Origin: Auanema rhodensis
Lineage: Eukaryota; Nematoda; Chromadorea; Rhabditida; Rhabditidae
NCBI GenBank assembly: GCA_964057225.1
Contig: OZ059895.1
Span: forward strand, 14,747,001 to 14,811,000
Length of the DNA stretch: 64,000 bases
Direction: 5' to 3'
Made by a program: the position numbers and the translations under genes. How positions within the stretch are numbered: position 1 is the first letter of the stretch; each line of letters begins with the position of its first letter. A model generated the notes under the pieces. That model searched no databases. It saw only the letters and a program-made list of their open reading frames with translations, and was not told the DNA's origin. Shown piece after piece: positions 41,908 to 59,149 of the stretch.

Positions 41908-42619
41908 TTGGCCTCATTCTAAAAGCTCTAAAGTTTCTCTGAATACCGCCTGTTGCCTTTATTAGAAAAAAGAAACTATTTATTTAATTTTTTTTCTTGT
42001 TTTTCTTGGGTTTTCATTGTTTCTGTGACACATTGTTGAAATTACCAATAAAGTCTTCATATTCCATTGATTTTATTTTCTTATCAGCTCACTCAATGAT
42101 TTCTTTCGCGTCGCTAAACCAAGACTGTTCGATCTATACTGCTCTCCATGCCACACGTCTGCATGAGGTTGTCTGTGTCCTTTCTTCTAGCTTTTCGATT
42201 GAAATTCTCAGTTTTCTCAGTACGAGACAAATTTGCTTGTTGATAATGTAACCAACATCAAAGCGAGCTAACACGTACTTCCTCTCTCTCTCTCTCAATT
42301 ACTCAAAGTCATTTATGCTTCGATTTTTCTTCGTGTTGCAGCTTAGACAATCATTATACAACATATAACATATAATTATTTATTAATTTTCCTTTTGAAT
42401 CTCTCCATAATCGTATTTTAACTTCAAAATATTCAAATTCATATTGATTATATTCCTATTAATAGTTCTTATCTGCAGCATAAAACCATTTGCGTCGTCT
42501 AATGATCTCATGATGTAAAATTTTAAAATTTCCGGTTATTCTCGGTTGACTTAATCGCTGAGCTCTGTAGCTTATTCTCTTCTTGTAGTTTTCACTAAAG
42601 ACTTCTTTCATTTAAGGAA
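41908..42619. other. dars-1 3' region and upstream of the 82-aa gene
   Basis: Pyrimidine-rich, with AATAAA at 42047-42052 and a short CT run near 42280-42297. No coding similarity. A CATTTAAG acceptor at 42608-42615 precedes the next start. Confidence 0.5.
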
Positions 42620-42925
42620 ATGCCAAAGCAGATTCTTGAATTGGTTGACTACCTTTCACCACTCGCTGTTGGTGGCGTGTTCATGCTCACTCTGATCGTG
42701 CTCTCAATCTTCTGCTTGAATTGGTGCTTCATTCAACAGACTGATGATATTACAGCTCTAGAGAGGGTTTGTTTTTAACCTCTTTTTTTCTCCAATAAGT
42801 AAATATCAATAACCATGTTGCAGTGGGGCTATGAACACAAAGTCGGTATGAAATTGGGAGTTCACAACAAGGCCTTCATCCAGAAGTCTGTCACCAGCCA
42901 AGGAAGAATCTCCGCCGATAATTAA
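42620..42925 (+). CDS. 82-aa single-pass membrane protein, unknown function
   Basis: Two exons in phase, 42620-42766 and 42824-42925, with a 57-nt intron (GTTTGT...TTGCAG). The start follows a CATTTAAG acceptor by 4 nt. Residues about 16-36 (VGGVFMLTLIVLSIFCLNW) form one membrane helix. The N-terminal 15 residues precede it without a cleavable signal; the rest is a hydrophilic tail with WGYEHKVGMKLGVHNK and a Ser/Lys-rich end. The exon structure, clean codon use and AATAAA at 43029-43034 support a real gene. I do not recognise the family. It sits between dars-1 and bre-3; in C. elegans those two are close neighbours on cosmid B0464, so a small gene there would be the first candidate ortholog. 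Confidence 0.78.
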
Positions 42926-44020
42926 ATAACAAATCAATATTTAAATGTTATAAAATTCAAAATATAGTCTATAGAATGATTGTAAACATTATTAAATCTT
43001 TATTATAAAATCTGCATCACTTTATACAAATAAAAGAGGGATCGATGCCAGAAAAGTCATGAGCATGCAAAAATGATTTTTGAGAAAAAAGAACCTTTTG
43101 TTCATTGCTCAAATCGCACAAAAGGTTTGCAAAAGAAAATGAAGTACATATTGAGATCAAAAAGAAGTGTTGCCTGATGAAAAGCTTTTCTACAAACTCA
43201 AATCATTAGATATAACTTATTTAGAATTTCGAAAACAGTCAAATCTATAATAAGAGTTGAAACTTCTCTGGGGTCCAGTGTTTTTGAATCTCCAATTCTA
43301 ATATCAAAAAAGAACATTTGAGCCAGCAATAATATGAAGGTGTTCGACAACGATACGAAAGCAATCGTTCACCACAACTAAGTGGAGAAAAAATAAACAC
43401 TCTATCTGATGTAGAAAATGACAAAGACGTACTAAATTTTTAAAAAAATATGAAAAAAAAAGAGAAGAAACCAGTAACCAAGCGTTATAAGGTATCTGAA
43501 CCAGCCAAACTAATTTAAGACAACAGCGATAGGATATATTACATATAGTATAAGGTAGTCACAGTTATTGGCATAAATCACAGAAACATGGAAGGCTATA
43601 TGATTGGGAAAGATTAGATCGACTTTTACCTACAAATGCTGAAAGATCTTACCAAACATAAACAACGTTTGGAAACTCTACATGGATAACTAAAATAACT
43701 CAAAATTTGGGCTAAAAATCTGAATTTGAGTTGAAGGGTTGATACGTATCGGGAATATCACAGGAGAAATTAACCGGCACAGTTGACACTCGGTGAGGAT
43801 AGCAAAAATTAGTGTTCCAGAGCTGAAGGGATAGTACCCATATCTTATCCAAAACTAGGTGCTTGGAGCACCAAAAAATGAAATACTGTACCTACGAAAC
43901 TTGTGTCCTGAGATCGAACAATCATAAACAACAAGGTGAACAATGAACGCTAGCGGGAGAAGTTCAACCTAATCAGAGCTGATCCCAGTACTACCATCAT
44001 TATCATCATCATAATCAGCG
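42926..44020. other. convergent intergenic region, no supported gene
   Basis: About 1.1 kb between the 3' ends of the 82-aa gene and bre-3. AT-rich, with no coding or structured RNA signal that I can support. Confidence 0.55.
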
Positions 44021-47000
44021 TTAAACAGTTTGAATATGCATGTCCTTGTTAACAATATAAAATTGATCTTTACGGCCAAACATTCCAACTAGGACTGCAG
44101 CATTTTCGATTATTATGTTGAATGGAATAGTCAGAAGTGCTCCTGCTAGATATATCAGAAGCTTCCAAGAACTGTTTCTAAAAATACAAAATTAGAAAAT
44201 CATGAAACGGTGGAATGTACTATACCGATATTTATGTGAAAAAGATTTTATAACTCCAAAGATGTACATATACAAATTGACAGCCCCAACAAAAGCTAGA
44301 GCAAAATCAAAAGGTAAGCACCTAGGAAGGGGAAATATAGGGCATATGAACACCTGAAACACGAGTTATAGAAAACATTAGCTGAATTAATTATGTTATC
44401 AGTTAAAATATTGAAAAATTCTACAAATTTCCTATCACATACCTGCAATGACGTGATCGGCATTGTAGCCCAAGCATATAATGATAAAGCAAGCAAGGCC
44501 TAGAAATGTTCTGATTTCAGAAATATTTCGACTGTAGCTTTTACCTTATGAGCTATGGCAATTTTTGTAGAATGTACTGTTAATAGAATACCTTGTAACC
44601 ATCTTTTCCTTTGTTGCAGAAAATCCCACATAGTGAACGGGCTTTTCTCGTGCATTTCCCCTGTAATAACAAAAAAATTGTAAAAGTATAGCTTCTCTGA
44701 CCACATGATCAATACATATTTGTATTTTTTATTTTTTGGACAAATAACAAGTGTTAAAAGAACTGGTAGCACAAACAAGAGATTTAATAGTTCACTTGTC
44801 TATCAGGTATAGTTATCTATGAAACCTCCAAATATTTTCGCGGTCTCCACCTTCTCTTCTCATTCAAACACTCTCTCATAATAGTCTATGGCCGAGCCCG
44901 CAAATCACAACGTGCAAATAGGGTAATTCCCCCATTTTAACAGGAATTACAATATTTTCAAAATATATTCGAGTGAGACAACTACAGTGAGCTTTGATCG
45001 AGTTCATAGTCTCCAATTTTAAAAATGATATGGATCACAAACTAGATAGCCCACAATTCTCGACTAAAGGAATATGCAATATGTAGGAGAAATTAAAGAA
45101 AATGAAAATCATTCAAAATTTGTGCACAAACCTTCAATGAAATCGAATGAATAGCCATGAGACATGGCAATCATTGAAAAGAAACAATCTTCTGCTATAG
45201 ATCCCTCCATACCATGATCATAAGAAACTCGTCGTTCAGCTGCTACCTGAAGTTCTCAATTTTTAGTACATGTATCATAGAAGCCATAGTTATAGCTATA
45301 TCTATTCAATCTTATTAAAACAAACCTGGGTAACGACAAATGATCCTTTCCATCCAAACAAAGGCTTATGAAACAGTTTGAACTGCAATCGCAGTTTACC
45401 CATATCATCAGCAACTCTGAGAAAGAAAAATACTCAGTATGGCTATATCATATAAGATGATAACCTGAATGAATCTGATAAAGTTGTTAACCAGTTTACA
45501 ATTTCGCCATTCGCATAAGTAATAAGACCTTGTCCAAATTGATGTTTTCCTTCAACACAGAAATTTAAAATTCCGCAAATCTGAAAAAAGACTGTATGAT
45601 ATTGGAGAAACAGAGTGAGAACACATACAGAGTTGGTCGTTAGCAATGTTTCTTCGTCCAAATGAACTATCCAGTCATTATCCTAAATATGTAAATATAA
45701 ATTTGAAAAAGAAAGCAAAATCCTACATGAAGACTATTCACGTCATCTTCCAAGCAATACTGTAATGCCCTTGCCTTAAACTTGGCACCAGTTTTCGTTC
45801 GATATGAGCTTGGTACTACAACTTCTCGCATTCGTGGTTGTGGAGGTAAGTTTATTGGCCTATCAGTGACAACCTAATATAGCAGCATTGATGTAAACTA
45901 CAGATATGATAGAAACTCACTTCAAACATAAAATTTTCAATTCCAGCATCATAGCAAGCTTTCATGTTTATAGCAATATTTTCCTAAAATGATTATTAAT
46001 ATTAAAAGAAACAACCAAAAGAATTTAAAATTTTTTTGGAAATGAATATGCAAGTTCAAACAAATTATTTTTCCGAACTCGTTCATAAATTTCTCGAGTT
46101 TCCAAGGAGATACAAACCGAAAAAAACTAAATTATGAAAAATCCTTCACAAATTCTGAGAATGAATAAGGACTTGAAACTCAGCAAAAATTCTGGAGGAG
46201 TTCAAACTAAATCGCGCGACTCTTGAACTCGTCTCCCTCATTTTTTCACATAAGAAAAAAATAATTAATTCATTTAAGGACAAAAGATCAAACAAGACTC
46301 AATAAATGCTTTTAAATGAGAAATGGAGAATTCTTAAATGAAGCATTAGATTGAAGAGTAGTTATTTACCTTAACCAAAAGTGGGAAATCTCCTTTTGTC
46401 ACAACTCGGAAACATATAAAAGGGGAAAGTAGTGGAGCTGCTTTAAGTGGAACCTGTAATTACATCAAAAATAATTTAGAAAAAACTTATAATTAAACTT
46501 ACTTTCTCCTTAAAAGCGTTGAACAAAACAAGTCCTAACAAGTTGCATAAACATTGAGGTAAAACTAATAATGCTGTAAATCGAAGAGCATATAAGAATA
46601 TGGTCCAGATGTAACCGTATCTGAAATTTTAAAAACGTATACTCCAAGGCTTCATAAATCTTTATGGCAAATAGTGAGCTACTCCATCTGCTACTTATTA
46701 AGTTTTTATTCTTCTGACAGTGAAGTCATGAAATTTCAGTGAAGAGCTAGTGTCATACACACTCGCCAGAATGGTTCTACAACAGTCGTTTCAAATCATT
46801 CAAAAACAAGTACATGAGTTTCGAAAAAAAATTTTAAAGAGAGGGGAATGGCAAATATAAATAAATGTAAAACAGATGAACGAGTTGTGCCTTGTTCAAT
46901 AAGTAGAACAAGCAATTTTGAAAAAAAACTTACTGTTCTATGGCACTAGATGGTTTACTGTCCTCACTATCAAATACTCGGCAGATGTATGCAAATCCCA

Positions 47001-47055
47001 GAATCCAAAAAAGCAAGACTGCACAATGAACCGCATGCTTGGTCTCACAGTTCAT
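44021..47055 (-). CDS. bre-3: glycolipid beta-1,4-mannosyltransferase (BRE-3/egghead family)
   Basis: Adds mannose to glucosylceramide in the invertebrate arthroseries glycolipid pathway, at Golgi/ER membranes; orthologs are Drosophila egghead and C. elegans bre-3, whose loss gives resistance to Bt Cry5B. Thirteen in-phase exons: 47055-46934, 46620-46503, 46453-46370, 45983-45921, 45873-45727, 45682-45629, 45580-45465, 45416-45326, 45246-45132, 44660-44545, 44499-44443, 44353-44226, 44177-44021. Product 455 aa. Two N-terminal hydrophobic segments (about 7-25 and 45-72) precede a family-2 glycosyltransferase domain with CLEDDVNSLHDNDW, HLDEETLL (D187-E189), the ED pair in SIAEDCFF (284-285) and QQRKRW (QxxRW, 320-324). 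Several C-terminal membrane helices follow. The start is 12 nt behind a TTTGTTTCAG acceptor. Introns here are longer than in neighbours (up to about 390 nt). Confidence 0.95.
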
Positions 47056-47066
47056 TACCTCTAGGC

Positions 47067-50000
47067 CTGAAACAAAGATGAAATAAGAAACGTCCAAAAA
47101 GGTCAAGTAATGCATTAAACAAGATGACAGCTATGAAAATGAAGAAGAAAAAGAGCAAAGATCTTGGGCGAGGCGGAAGAAAAGTGATGATCCACACCCA
47201 TACACAGAACAACGACAGAGTAGTCGACCTTTAAGGCAATATGGCAACACGAGTAAGTCAAGAAGGACAGCTGATATGGCTGAAGAGAGCTAGGCACGTT
47301 GGTTGCGTGCAGTTGCGCGAAACGAACGTAGATAATTCATTTAGAATCTGTTGCCATGAAAAGCTTCCTTTATCTGTTTTAGCAGACATCCTCTGGCAAT
47401 TATTTGCACCCAGTTTAGAATGGAGAACGACATAACCAGCGACGCATAGACGTAGAGGGGCCAGTAGCAATATACATGGAAAAAGATGGATGAGTCATAT
47501 AAACGGATATGGTACACATATCAAAGGATGAACTACGTTGCATAAAATAAAAATGACGGCAAATAGGTTGATCACTGAGTTTTCAAGAGAGAATAGGATA
47601 CATCCGCATACATGTAACGTAAGAGTTCATTATGAGAGACAGCTGTTATTAAGAAAAATGCTGACTGATATTGTTCTAAATGAGCATGCTAGAATGTCAA
47701 AAACTTATCAGAGAAATAAGAGTATGAATGTACATTGTAATACGAGAAAAGCAATTCAAAAGACAAAGCGATCAAGATGGCAGCAATATAGGAAAGTGGG
47801 TGGACAAAAAAAGAATATAAAAAAGAATTGTTGAAAGCATCGGAAATGAGTAGAAAAATGAGAAGATGTTGTAAAAAAGCATGGGCTTTCAGAGCTTAGC
47901 ACATCGACTAGTGTGCTAGGAGACATTAGGCAATAATTCATTTTTCTATTGTTAAATGACGAGAAATTTGTGTGAATATCCAAAGTACATTAGCAAAAGA
48001 AAAGAAATCAGAACAACATTCTATACCAGGTAATCATATGGCTGTGATTCATGCGTAAAACATATTAAAAAATATTTTACCGAGAAATGCTGGGACTTAG
48101 GCAAAGATTACACCTACGAACAAGAGTTTGATCGCTACATGTGCTGGAGGGGGGGAGGGGTAAGGTGATCGAATAGGAGTTGCTATTACTAAGTAAATGC
48201 AGCAAGCATATGGTTGAAAACGGTGTTAATATCGTGTCATGAATAAATATAACCAAGTGACCAATGATGTATTGAAATTGTTTTTTTTTTTCAAAAAACT
48301 ATCTGATGCAGAGGGTGGATGAATAGAATATTGCCGAACACAAACTAACAATATTGAACTAAAAGAGTGATAAGAGATCGGAAAAGTCTAGTACTCAGGT
48401 CATAGTTTCTACTTGATGGTCAACCGCTCTGATTACTGAAGATGTCAAAAGGATGTGAATGTTCAGACAAAACTGGTATATCAAGCTGCAGTTTGCAAAG
48501 CGTCAATGCATGTATGTGGGACGGACCTTTGTCTACATCTCTCCCAACCCTAGTCTCTCCAATTTTCTATCCTTCTCTTACAAAGACCAACGGCGTTGGT
48601 AGTGGTTCTATGGCGCTGACTAAGGCAGCTTCGAGACCTATTTCCTGTTCATTTTTTGCTTGTGCTCATAGCTCGTAAGATATGTACGTTTGAAGTACGC
48701 TTAGCATTGCCAGCCTCATTGCATCCAGAAGTATCCATCCGCAAAATTCACTATCTGTCCATGCAGCATAAGTAGCAAGAATACTAAGCATAAGATATTC
48801 AGTAAACTTTCGAATAGTTCAATATAAAATACGGATTAAGCGACTAACAAAAAGATATTCCGAAATCAATCAATAAAATTTAAGGATCAAACTAAATTGA
48901 ATAATGAAGTAGGAACTCCGGTTGAGAGACGTTAACCCAGTTACAATTAAGATCTTCAATATTAGTCAACAAGAGATTGATCAATAATTTAAAAATATCT
49001 AAAACTCTATCTATGACTCAATTTCAAAAAGATTTATAATGATATTCCAACTTTTGCATTGCTAAGAATTCATTAAACGAAAGTAATAGCTGGTGAATCA
49101 ATTATTTCTTGACACATCTCTTTGCAGTCTCAACCCATCGCTGATTGGCGAAAATGATGATTCCGAAAATTCAGAAAAGCAATCTGAATTAAGATGAAAA
49201 ACTCTTATTACCAGGCAATGAAAACATTGTTATATTTCCCGCAAAAATGAAACATTCAGTTTCATGAACACTTCATATTGTACATGGAAAGTTAACAAAA
49301 ATAAATGAAAAAGAATTACTAATGTGGTTTCTCCAGTTTTAAAAATGTGAATGCATATCAAGGGAGAGGCACGGCAAAAGGCGAAAAAAGAGTTCAATTT
49401 TCACTTTTTAAACTGAGAGAAAGGTATGATATAAACAAACTGGAAAAAAACAAAGCGAACAGAAGATCGAGAAACAAATTATAGGAAGCTATAAAAACAA
49501 AAGGCAAGAACACATGCGATGAAAAAAAGAATATGGTCAACGGACGATGTAATAGGTTGGCATTAGGGAGTATAGACAAGTTGAAGACGCAAAATGGCAA
49601 CTACGATGTGAAAAGCGAAACGGAAAAGTAATTAAAGATCGCAGCAGGAAAAGAGGAAGAAGATGTATCACACAGATATCAAATCTAAAGGATGCACTTA
49701 AACACAAGAAGGTCTATTTGATATACAAGAAACATATGGAGACTCGACGAGGTTTCCGAGTGACAAGTGGTAGGGAGAGCTCAACTCTCACTATCCTCAA
49801 ATTTCACACGAATCAAGCTATTGACCATGTTTAGATATAATACACTTTTACAAAGTTTAAAAAAATCAAATCCCTTACATAGTTACCACATTTTTTTCCC
49901 GCCTTTATTTCAAACCACTTCTTATTTTGAATATGCTAAATATATGAGAGCGGTTGGTTTTCTTTTAAACTAGAAAGATTGGTCTTAATTATTTTCAATT

Positions 50001-53000
50001 TTTTGAACAGTACAGAAATATATTGCATATCTTTCTAGAGATAGTTCTTCGAATATGTTCGAAGTATGATCGGAAAATCGAAGTGCACACTAACGACCTG
50101 TTTGGTTTCTTATGACCAGAAACCACGTTCAATCCAATAAAATTAGATAAATACTGGGATTCTTGAACTATACGCCATTGCAATTTAAGGGTTAGTGAGA
50201 TGCACGAGGGACAGCTCATTGAGGGCTCATACGAGAATCAGTGAAAAAGGAAAAAAAACCTATTGACCCCTCACAGGGTTTTATAATGAAGATCTCACCA
50301 AGGACAACTGACAACTGAAGTAATCGAGAACAATGAGAAATAACAGACAACATATAATGTAAAAGATAGAATAAAAAATAGAAAGAAATGATATGATATG
50401 ATATGAATGTTTCTAAACATTTAATAGAAGCAACGACAAGGCCGGACGACAGAACGAAAGATAAATAGGGATATTTCTCCATCTTTATAATATATAATAT
50501 ATAATATATGTATATATATATATATAAACTACACATATTATATCGAAACAACGTATCATAAAGGGAGAAAGTGTTTTTGTAACTGATTGTCTAGAACAAA
50601 GCCTTCAATTGGGTAAAAAAGTCTTGACGGCTGTCTTCTCAATTGGATAAACAAGCAAACAGTAAACTCCTTGGTCTCGTCGTCCTGTTCCGCTTCATCA
50701 GACTTGTACGGACAGTGTGAAACGACGTCATATCCAAAAATAATAGCGGAAAAAGAAATTGAGTGCGGTTTTTTTTAACTGGAAAATAAAAGGAGAAATA
50801 GTTTAGTCAAAATAAGGGAATGACGCGATAATAGGAAAGCCAACTTGCGCCTAAAACCGCATTGAATGCGTGTAAAATGAACAATATTCTCTATATTTAT
50901 CTAAAAATAGTGAAAGAAAAGATGAAAACTATATGGAAATGGTCCGATCAGAACTGCGGTTAGCATTAGATGGCTATCATAGTGGCGGACGCTCAATGAT
51001 CACATTCTTCACAAAGATAAACCAAAGAGAGATTTCGATCGGACAGGTTAAGATATTACAGAGAATATATGGAACATGCCGAAAAAATAGAGAATCATAC
51101 AGATAGTCAAGGAGGAAGAATGTTAATGGCGGTTGATGCCAATGAAGGTCATTGTTCGGCAGCCCGAAACATTATTAAAGAAGAAAGAAGGAATAGAAGG
51201 AGAAACGAATAGAATACTCTGTACGACTAACGAAAAGGAAGAACTGGTCTCGGGTTCCCATTAATGCACCTTTCATCCGTCAAAACGTTATCAAAGTTCG
51301 TTCAATCCCTTGTTTCTACCAGTTTAACATATCATTTTGTTATTTTGAATGAGACATATAGAACAGTCAAAAATAGATGTTGAAATGCCAGTCTTACAAG
51401 AGGCGGTAAGCCAGAAATACATCATAAGCGATGAATAAGAAGAACGCGACAATCGAAACATTTCATTTTATTCATATTCACAATCCAACATGCAATAATA
51501 ATAGATATATAAGATACGATATGAAAATTGGGGAAAATTGTTCGATAAAGTAAAGTTTGATCGTGAGAAAAATGCATCCAATATCATAAAATATAGTGAA
51601 ACGGCCTTTCGGGATCAATCGATTCTCGAAAGTGAGCATCAGATGATCTATGGAAAAGTAAAAACATGATCATTTTTAATTATCGAAAAACAGGCTGTAA
51701 GATTTGAACAAAATAAACATCATACTGTTACGAGTCATAGAGTTGTGCAATAATTCCATGAAATGGCCTTTATAATGATCATAAGTACGATAAAAAAAAC
51801 AAGGTATTTTAGTTTTGGCTGAAACACAATATTTCTAGGTAACGAATGCTCGGAAAAATAAGAAGTCATAGCAGCAGAGTGGTGAAAAGCTACGAGTTAC
51901 TTTTTTTTTAAATTTTCAAATAAAACTTTTACGTCATGCAACTTTCGTGAATGAAAAAAAAAATTCAATCAAAAGAACGGCAACTTTCGGTTTGTTAGCT
52001 CAGAGCAAATTGGGATAATTACGTTCATAATAACTAAAAAGTAACTAGTATGATGCTTTTCAAACTAGACAAATATCTAATGTGTATAATGGGCATTTTG
52101 CCACATCTTGATATAATCCTGGGTATTATCAGCTTGTTGGAGTGAAGAAGATAAAAAGGTGTTTTGAAAAAAAGATTTGGATTCAATGAAATACAAAAAG
52201 TAATGCTGCTATATCATTTGTTTACTCATATATACATAAAGTTAACTTATATTAAAATAATAGAAATAATTATAAAACAAGTTGAAGAAAAACAAGTAAT
52301 AAAAATATATAAAAATATATAAATATCGACAAAATAAAAATATATTTAAAGTTCAGAAAAATAAATGACCCAGCAACTAGTAATTCAAAAATGTACGCGT
52401 TCCCGCCAATCCGTTTTGACTTCCTCTGATCGGGTCAAACGAAGGGATTACATATAGTATTGTGTTGTATAGAGACATATAAAAGAATGACTATCAAGAA
52501 TAGAATCGAAAATATATAAAGAAAATCTGTAGAATCGGGATATTTACGGAAATAACAATAGTGTGTAAGATTATTCATATCTAGCTTTGAAAGTACTGGA
52601 TATAAATTTCATGAAAACAATATAAGTGTTTAGCTGGCAGTTTTGAAACAAGCCATCTACTAATCTACTCTAAAAGGAATCGTTATAGGAAGCAGAATCA
52701 AAATACGGTATTTTTAAATGAAAAATGGAATATTCTATCAGGAGACAAAAGAGAATATTATAAATGGTATTTGCATTAGTGCAAGTTGTCTAAATAAGAA
52801 TAGAAGGGAAATGTATATAGGAAATATTATGAAAAGAACAAAAAAAAAGAACAAAAACCATAAAAGAAGGCGTGAAGCTTTTTTACTTTTACTCTTAATT
52901 ATTTCCTCATAATCTTTTTAAGAAAATTATGAAACGAACATTGAATTTTGTGCTAGAAACCAAAAATTAAGACGTCAATATCCAATAATAACATCTGGTT

Positions 53001-56000
53001 TTATACACAAAATATGACGAATCAATTATGGAGATTGAAAGCAAAACGCGTAGACAACTCATTACTTTACAACCATTTTAAACAAATTAATTTGTTTATT
53101 CATTATATTAGCAATATTTAATTATTATGATGACAAAGATTTAAAACAGCAAACGGAAAGATATACTGTCTGAGAAGATTTCTGAAAGAAATAATGAATT
53201 AGAGAGCAAATATAACGAGCACGTGAAATATTTCAACCGTTTAACGAGTAGCAAAATATAAAAATGGTAATATTCGAAGTTGACGTGATTTGTGAGACTT
53301 TATGCTAATTAGTCAGTTAACAAATGAAAAACATGAATACGGTGACATAATATTACTGTTTATTAAGATTTTGAAATATTTCGTTTATTACTTTTAAATC
53401 TTTTTATTACATTATTATAATATTCTTAATATAATATTATTTCATATTCAAGCATCTTGTATGTTTGTTTGTATATAACTCCTATATAAACGAAAATCAA
53501 CAGCTGACTTCTTCTATGTATATTGAAAAATAATTCTGATGATGTACGATAGAACTTTTTTTCTCTGAAATACTATTCGAAATTTAGAAAAATAGTGGAA
53601 AAACATTTCTGCGTATCATAGATATATAGTTTTTTTTTCTCAGAATGGCATATCTCACCTTAATGAAAACCATATGTATTTAAGTATCTAACGGAACTTT
53701 CATTTTTTTATGTATTAGCATTAAGCTGGAGAAATACGTTGCAAAAGCTGTCGGACAAGTTGCAAAACCCCTTTAAATCTTCAAATAAAAGTACATTATA
53801 TTCTTTTCACTTTTAGATTTTCTTCCAAAGGATACGGGTTTGATTGTCTGATTTGTTCAATGGCAAAATGGGAGAAAGCAAGATTTAGGAAGACAAAAAA
53901 ACATTTAAAGATAAGAAAATTCAATAGAAAAGATAAAAATTTAAATATTACCGTAGATTTGTCAGAAATTATGTCATTTTAGCTACAATTTCTTCCAAAA
54001 ATCATTGTAACCATAGCGTACTTTGCTATTTCATACACATATCATTGTATGTAATAGCTATTCGAGATATTTGGCAATGGTACTAGAGAAGTAATAGTTT
54101 ATTCAGTTTATAAAATACAATATGTGTATACAACAACATGTTTACCTTTTGTTTTTTTTTGTCGAAAATCTGAATTTATGAATAGGTGTTGGCTAATCTG
54201 AAGTAGATTATTCTATTTTTCCCTGGAGATATCAAGCTTTTAACGAAAATCCCAATAAATGGTGTAAAACGATAATGTGGTTCCTATTTTCAATGACAAA
54301 TACGAAATCCTTTGTAGAAAAAGAAGAAAAACAGATCTGCCATGCAGTACTTTTTGCCGGATATGGTCTGTCATTAAAACAAGATGACTGATAATAAAAT
54401 TTGAGAAGAGAAGATAAGTCATTTTAGACCCGAATAGCATAAATTTGATCTTATTATGTTCAAACAAATTCCTTCAGACACCCTAATGTACTTATGCGTA
54501 TATATCTGAATGAAAAAAATAATCTGGACACAGTTTCAGGGGAAATATCGTTACTGTCTCCAGTTTTTGCATTTTTTACTTTTAAAAAATCGATCAATTT
54601 GCCTAAAGGAAATGAAAATTTGCAATTATCTCGAATACAATAAGTTCATTTTGGTCCCATAACGATCCCGAGGTAATAGCCTATTAAAATGCTGCTAATG
54701 ACGATACCTTTGAGCTCTCTAAAGTTCAAGCGGCTTTATTTCCAATCGGTGCGGTGCATCCAGCTTTCAAATTTGACTTTTGACAGTGTGAGTTTGTTTG
54801 TAAATTCTTAACTCAATACCATTCGTAGTATATCCATATCTAATGTCCATGCTATGATAGATGCATTTATTAAATTATGTATCGACCTCAGGTTGTGTAC
54901 GTCCGATTATTAAAAAAGATGATATCGGTCTTATCGTATATGGGTATTTTTGTCTTTTGGGGATTTGGTCTTTTGAATCGTTCGCTCTCTTTAAATTTCT
55001 TATTTTCTGAGCATTCAACGATGTGGAGATAAGAAAGATGAGGCTCGGGAGATTTAATCAGCTAAACCCCGTTTTCAATTGAAATGTTTGTGTGAGTGTT
55101 TATTGCATGCTGACATGTTCAGTCACTATTAGCAACGGGAATCTGGGTTTCCTTTTCAATTGCTTTCTAATCCAGGCATTTTATGTTGGTGGAAAAAGCA
55201 AAATAAAAAAGCAAAAATGAAGATTTTCATTACACATTTTCATTTAAGTCAATTTTTCTTCAGCAATTTTCAATTCAAAAAGCTCTAGTGCATGAACAGA
55301 TTGGTAATTTCATGGGATTAAATAGATGAGGTACTATAGCAGGCATCAGCTCAGCATCAGAAGGCCTCGAAGTGACATTTGTCCTCACGCCAGTTCTCGT
55401 AGGTTTCAACTTTTCCTTTCTTCTCAGCTATATAAGCTACTGGTGTCAACACTACTTATTATAAGATTGTATCAAATTATTTGTGTGGCATTTGATAATT
55501 CAATGATAATTTGATTGCCTTATATCCTTTTAGTGGGTAAAACCTTGGGTTTTCTCATTTCCTTCATAAAAGCTTTGAAAGAGAAGAAGGGCATGATCGT
55601 TAAATGTCTTCACCTGTTCTAACTTCCAAAAACCAGACCAAATTACAATCTCATCTTTCGACTTCTGATTTCTCCTTTTTTAGTTTTCTCTTTGCCTTAG
55701 TTTTTTACAACTCCTCTTTGCTTTTACTTTATTTTAAATTTGATTTTTTGATCACTGTCGTTTTGACCTCAATCTTTATCATTTTGATTGAGGGCGGAAT
55801 AGATCCCATTGTTCCTCTGGTTATACATTTAGCCTTAAGCTTGTTCATAAATCATCCGCGCCTTAAAAGGTTTAAAAAATTGGCGGGTGCTGTTCAGGGG
55901 CGGTCCTTTTCCTGGTCGATTAGATATGAGGCAAGATAAATACCTGGTGAGGTCCCTCCCACCCAACTCCGGTGTTTGCCTTCTCACCACACTCAGCCCA

Positions 56001-56112
56001 TCGACTGTGGTTCAAACTTTCTTGTAACTCATTTGTGGTTCTGATTTCTTATTGATACTAAAGTAATAAGTAGGTTTTCATTAGGTTTTCCTCTCTTCTA
56101 TGACCAAAGTTC
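47067..56112. other. 9-kb intergenic region, no supported gene
   Basis: Lies between the divergent genes bre-3 and prps-1. I find no chain of exons, tRNA or recognisable repeat family. The short frames are isolated, lack splice context and have no family similarity. It holds an AT microsatellite (50487-50526) and a G-rich run near 48150-48162. It may contain distant regulatory DNA, ncRNA or a fast-evolving gene invisible to this reading. Confidence 0.5.
50487..50526. repeat. AT-rich microsatellite (TATAATA/TA units)
   Basis: Tandem ATATAAT units run into a TA dinucleotide tract. Confidence 0.85.
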
Positions 56113-56124
56113 AGATAAGCAAGC

Positions 56125-59149
<3,025 letters not shown>

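Noticed and set aside
47538..47834. 98-codon plus-strand frame, basic protein
   Set aside because: No splice context, no family similarity, Lys/Arg-rich translation of A-rich DNA in an intergenic region.
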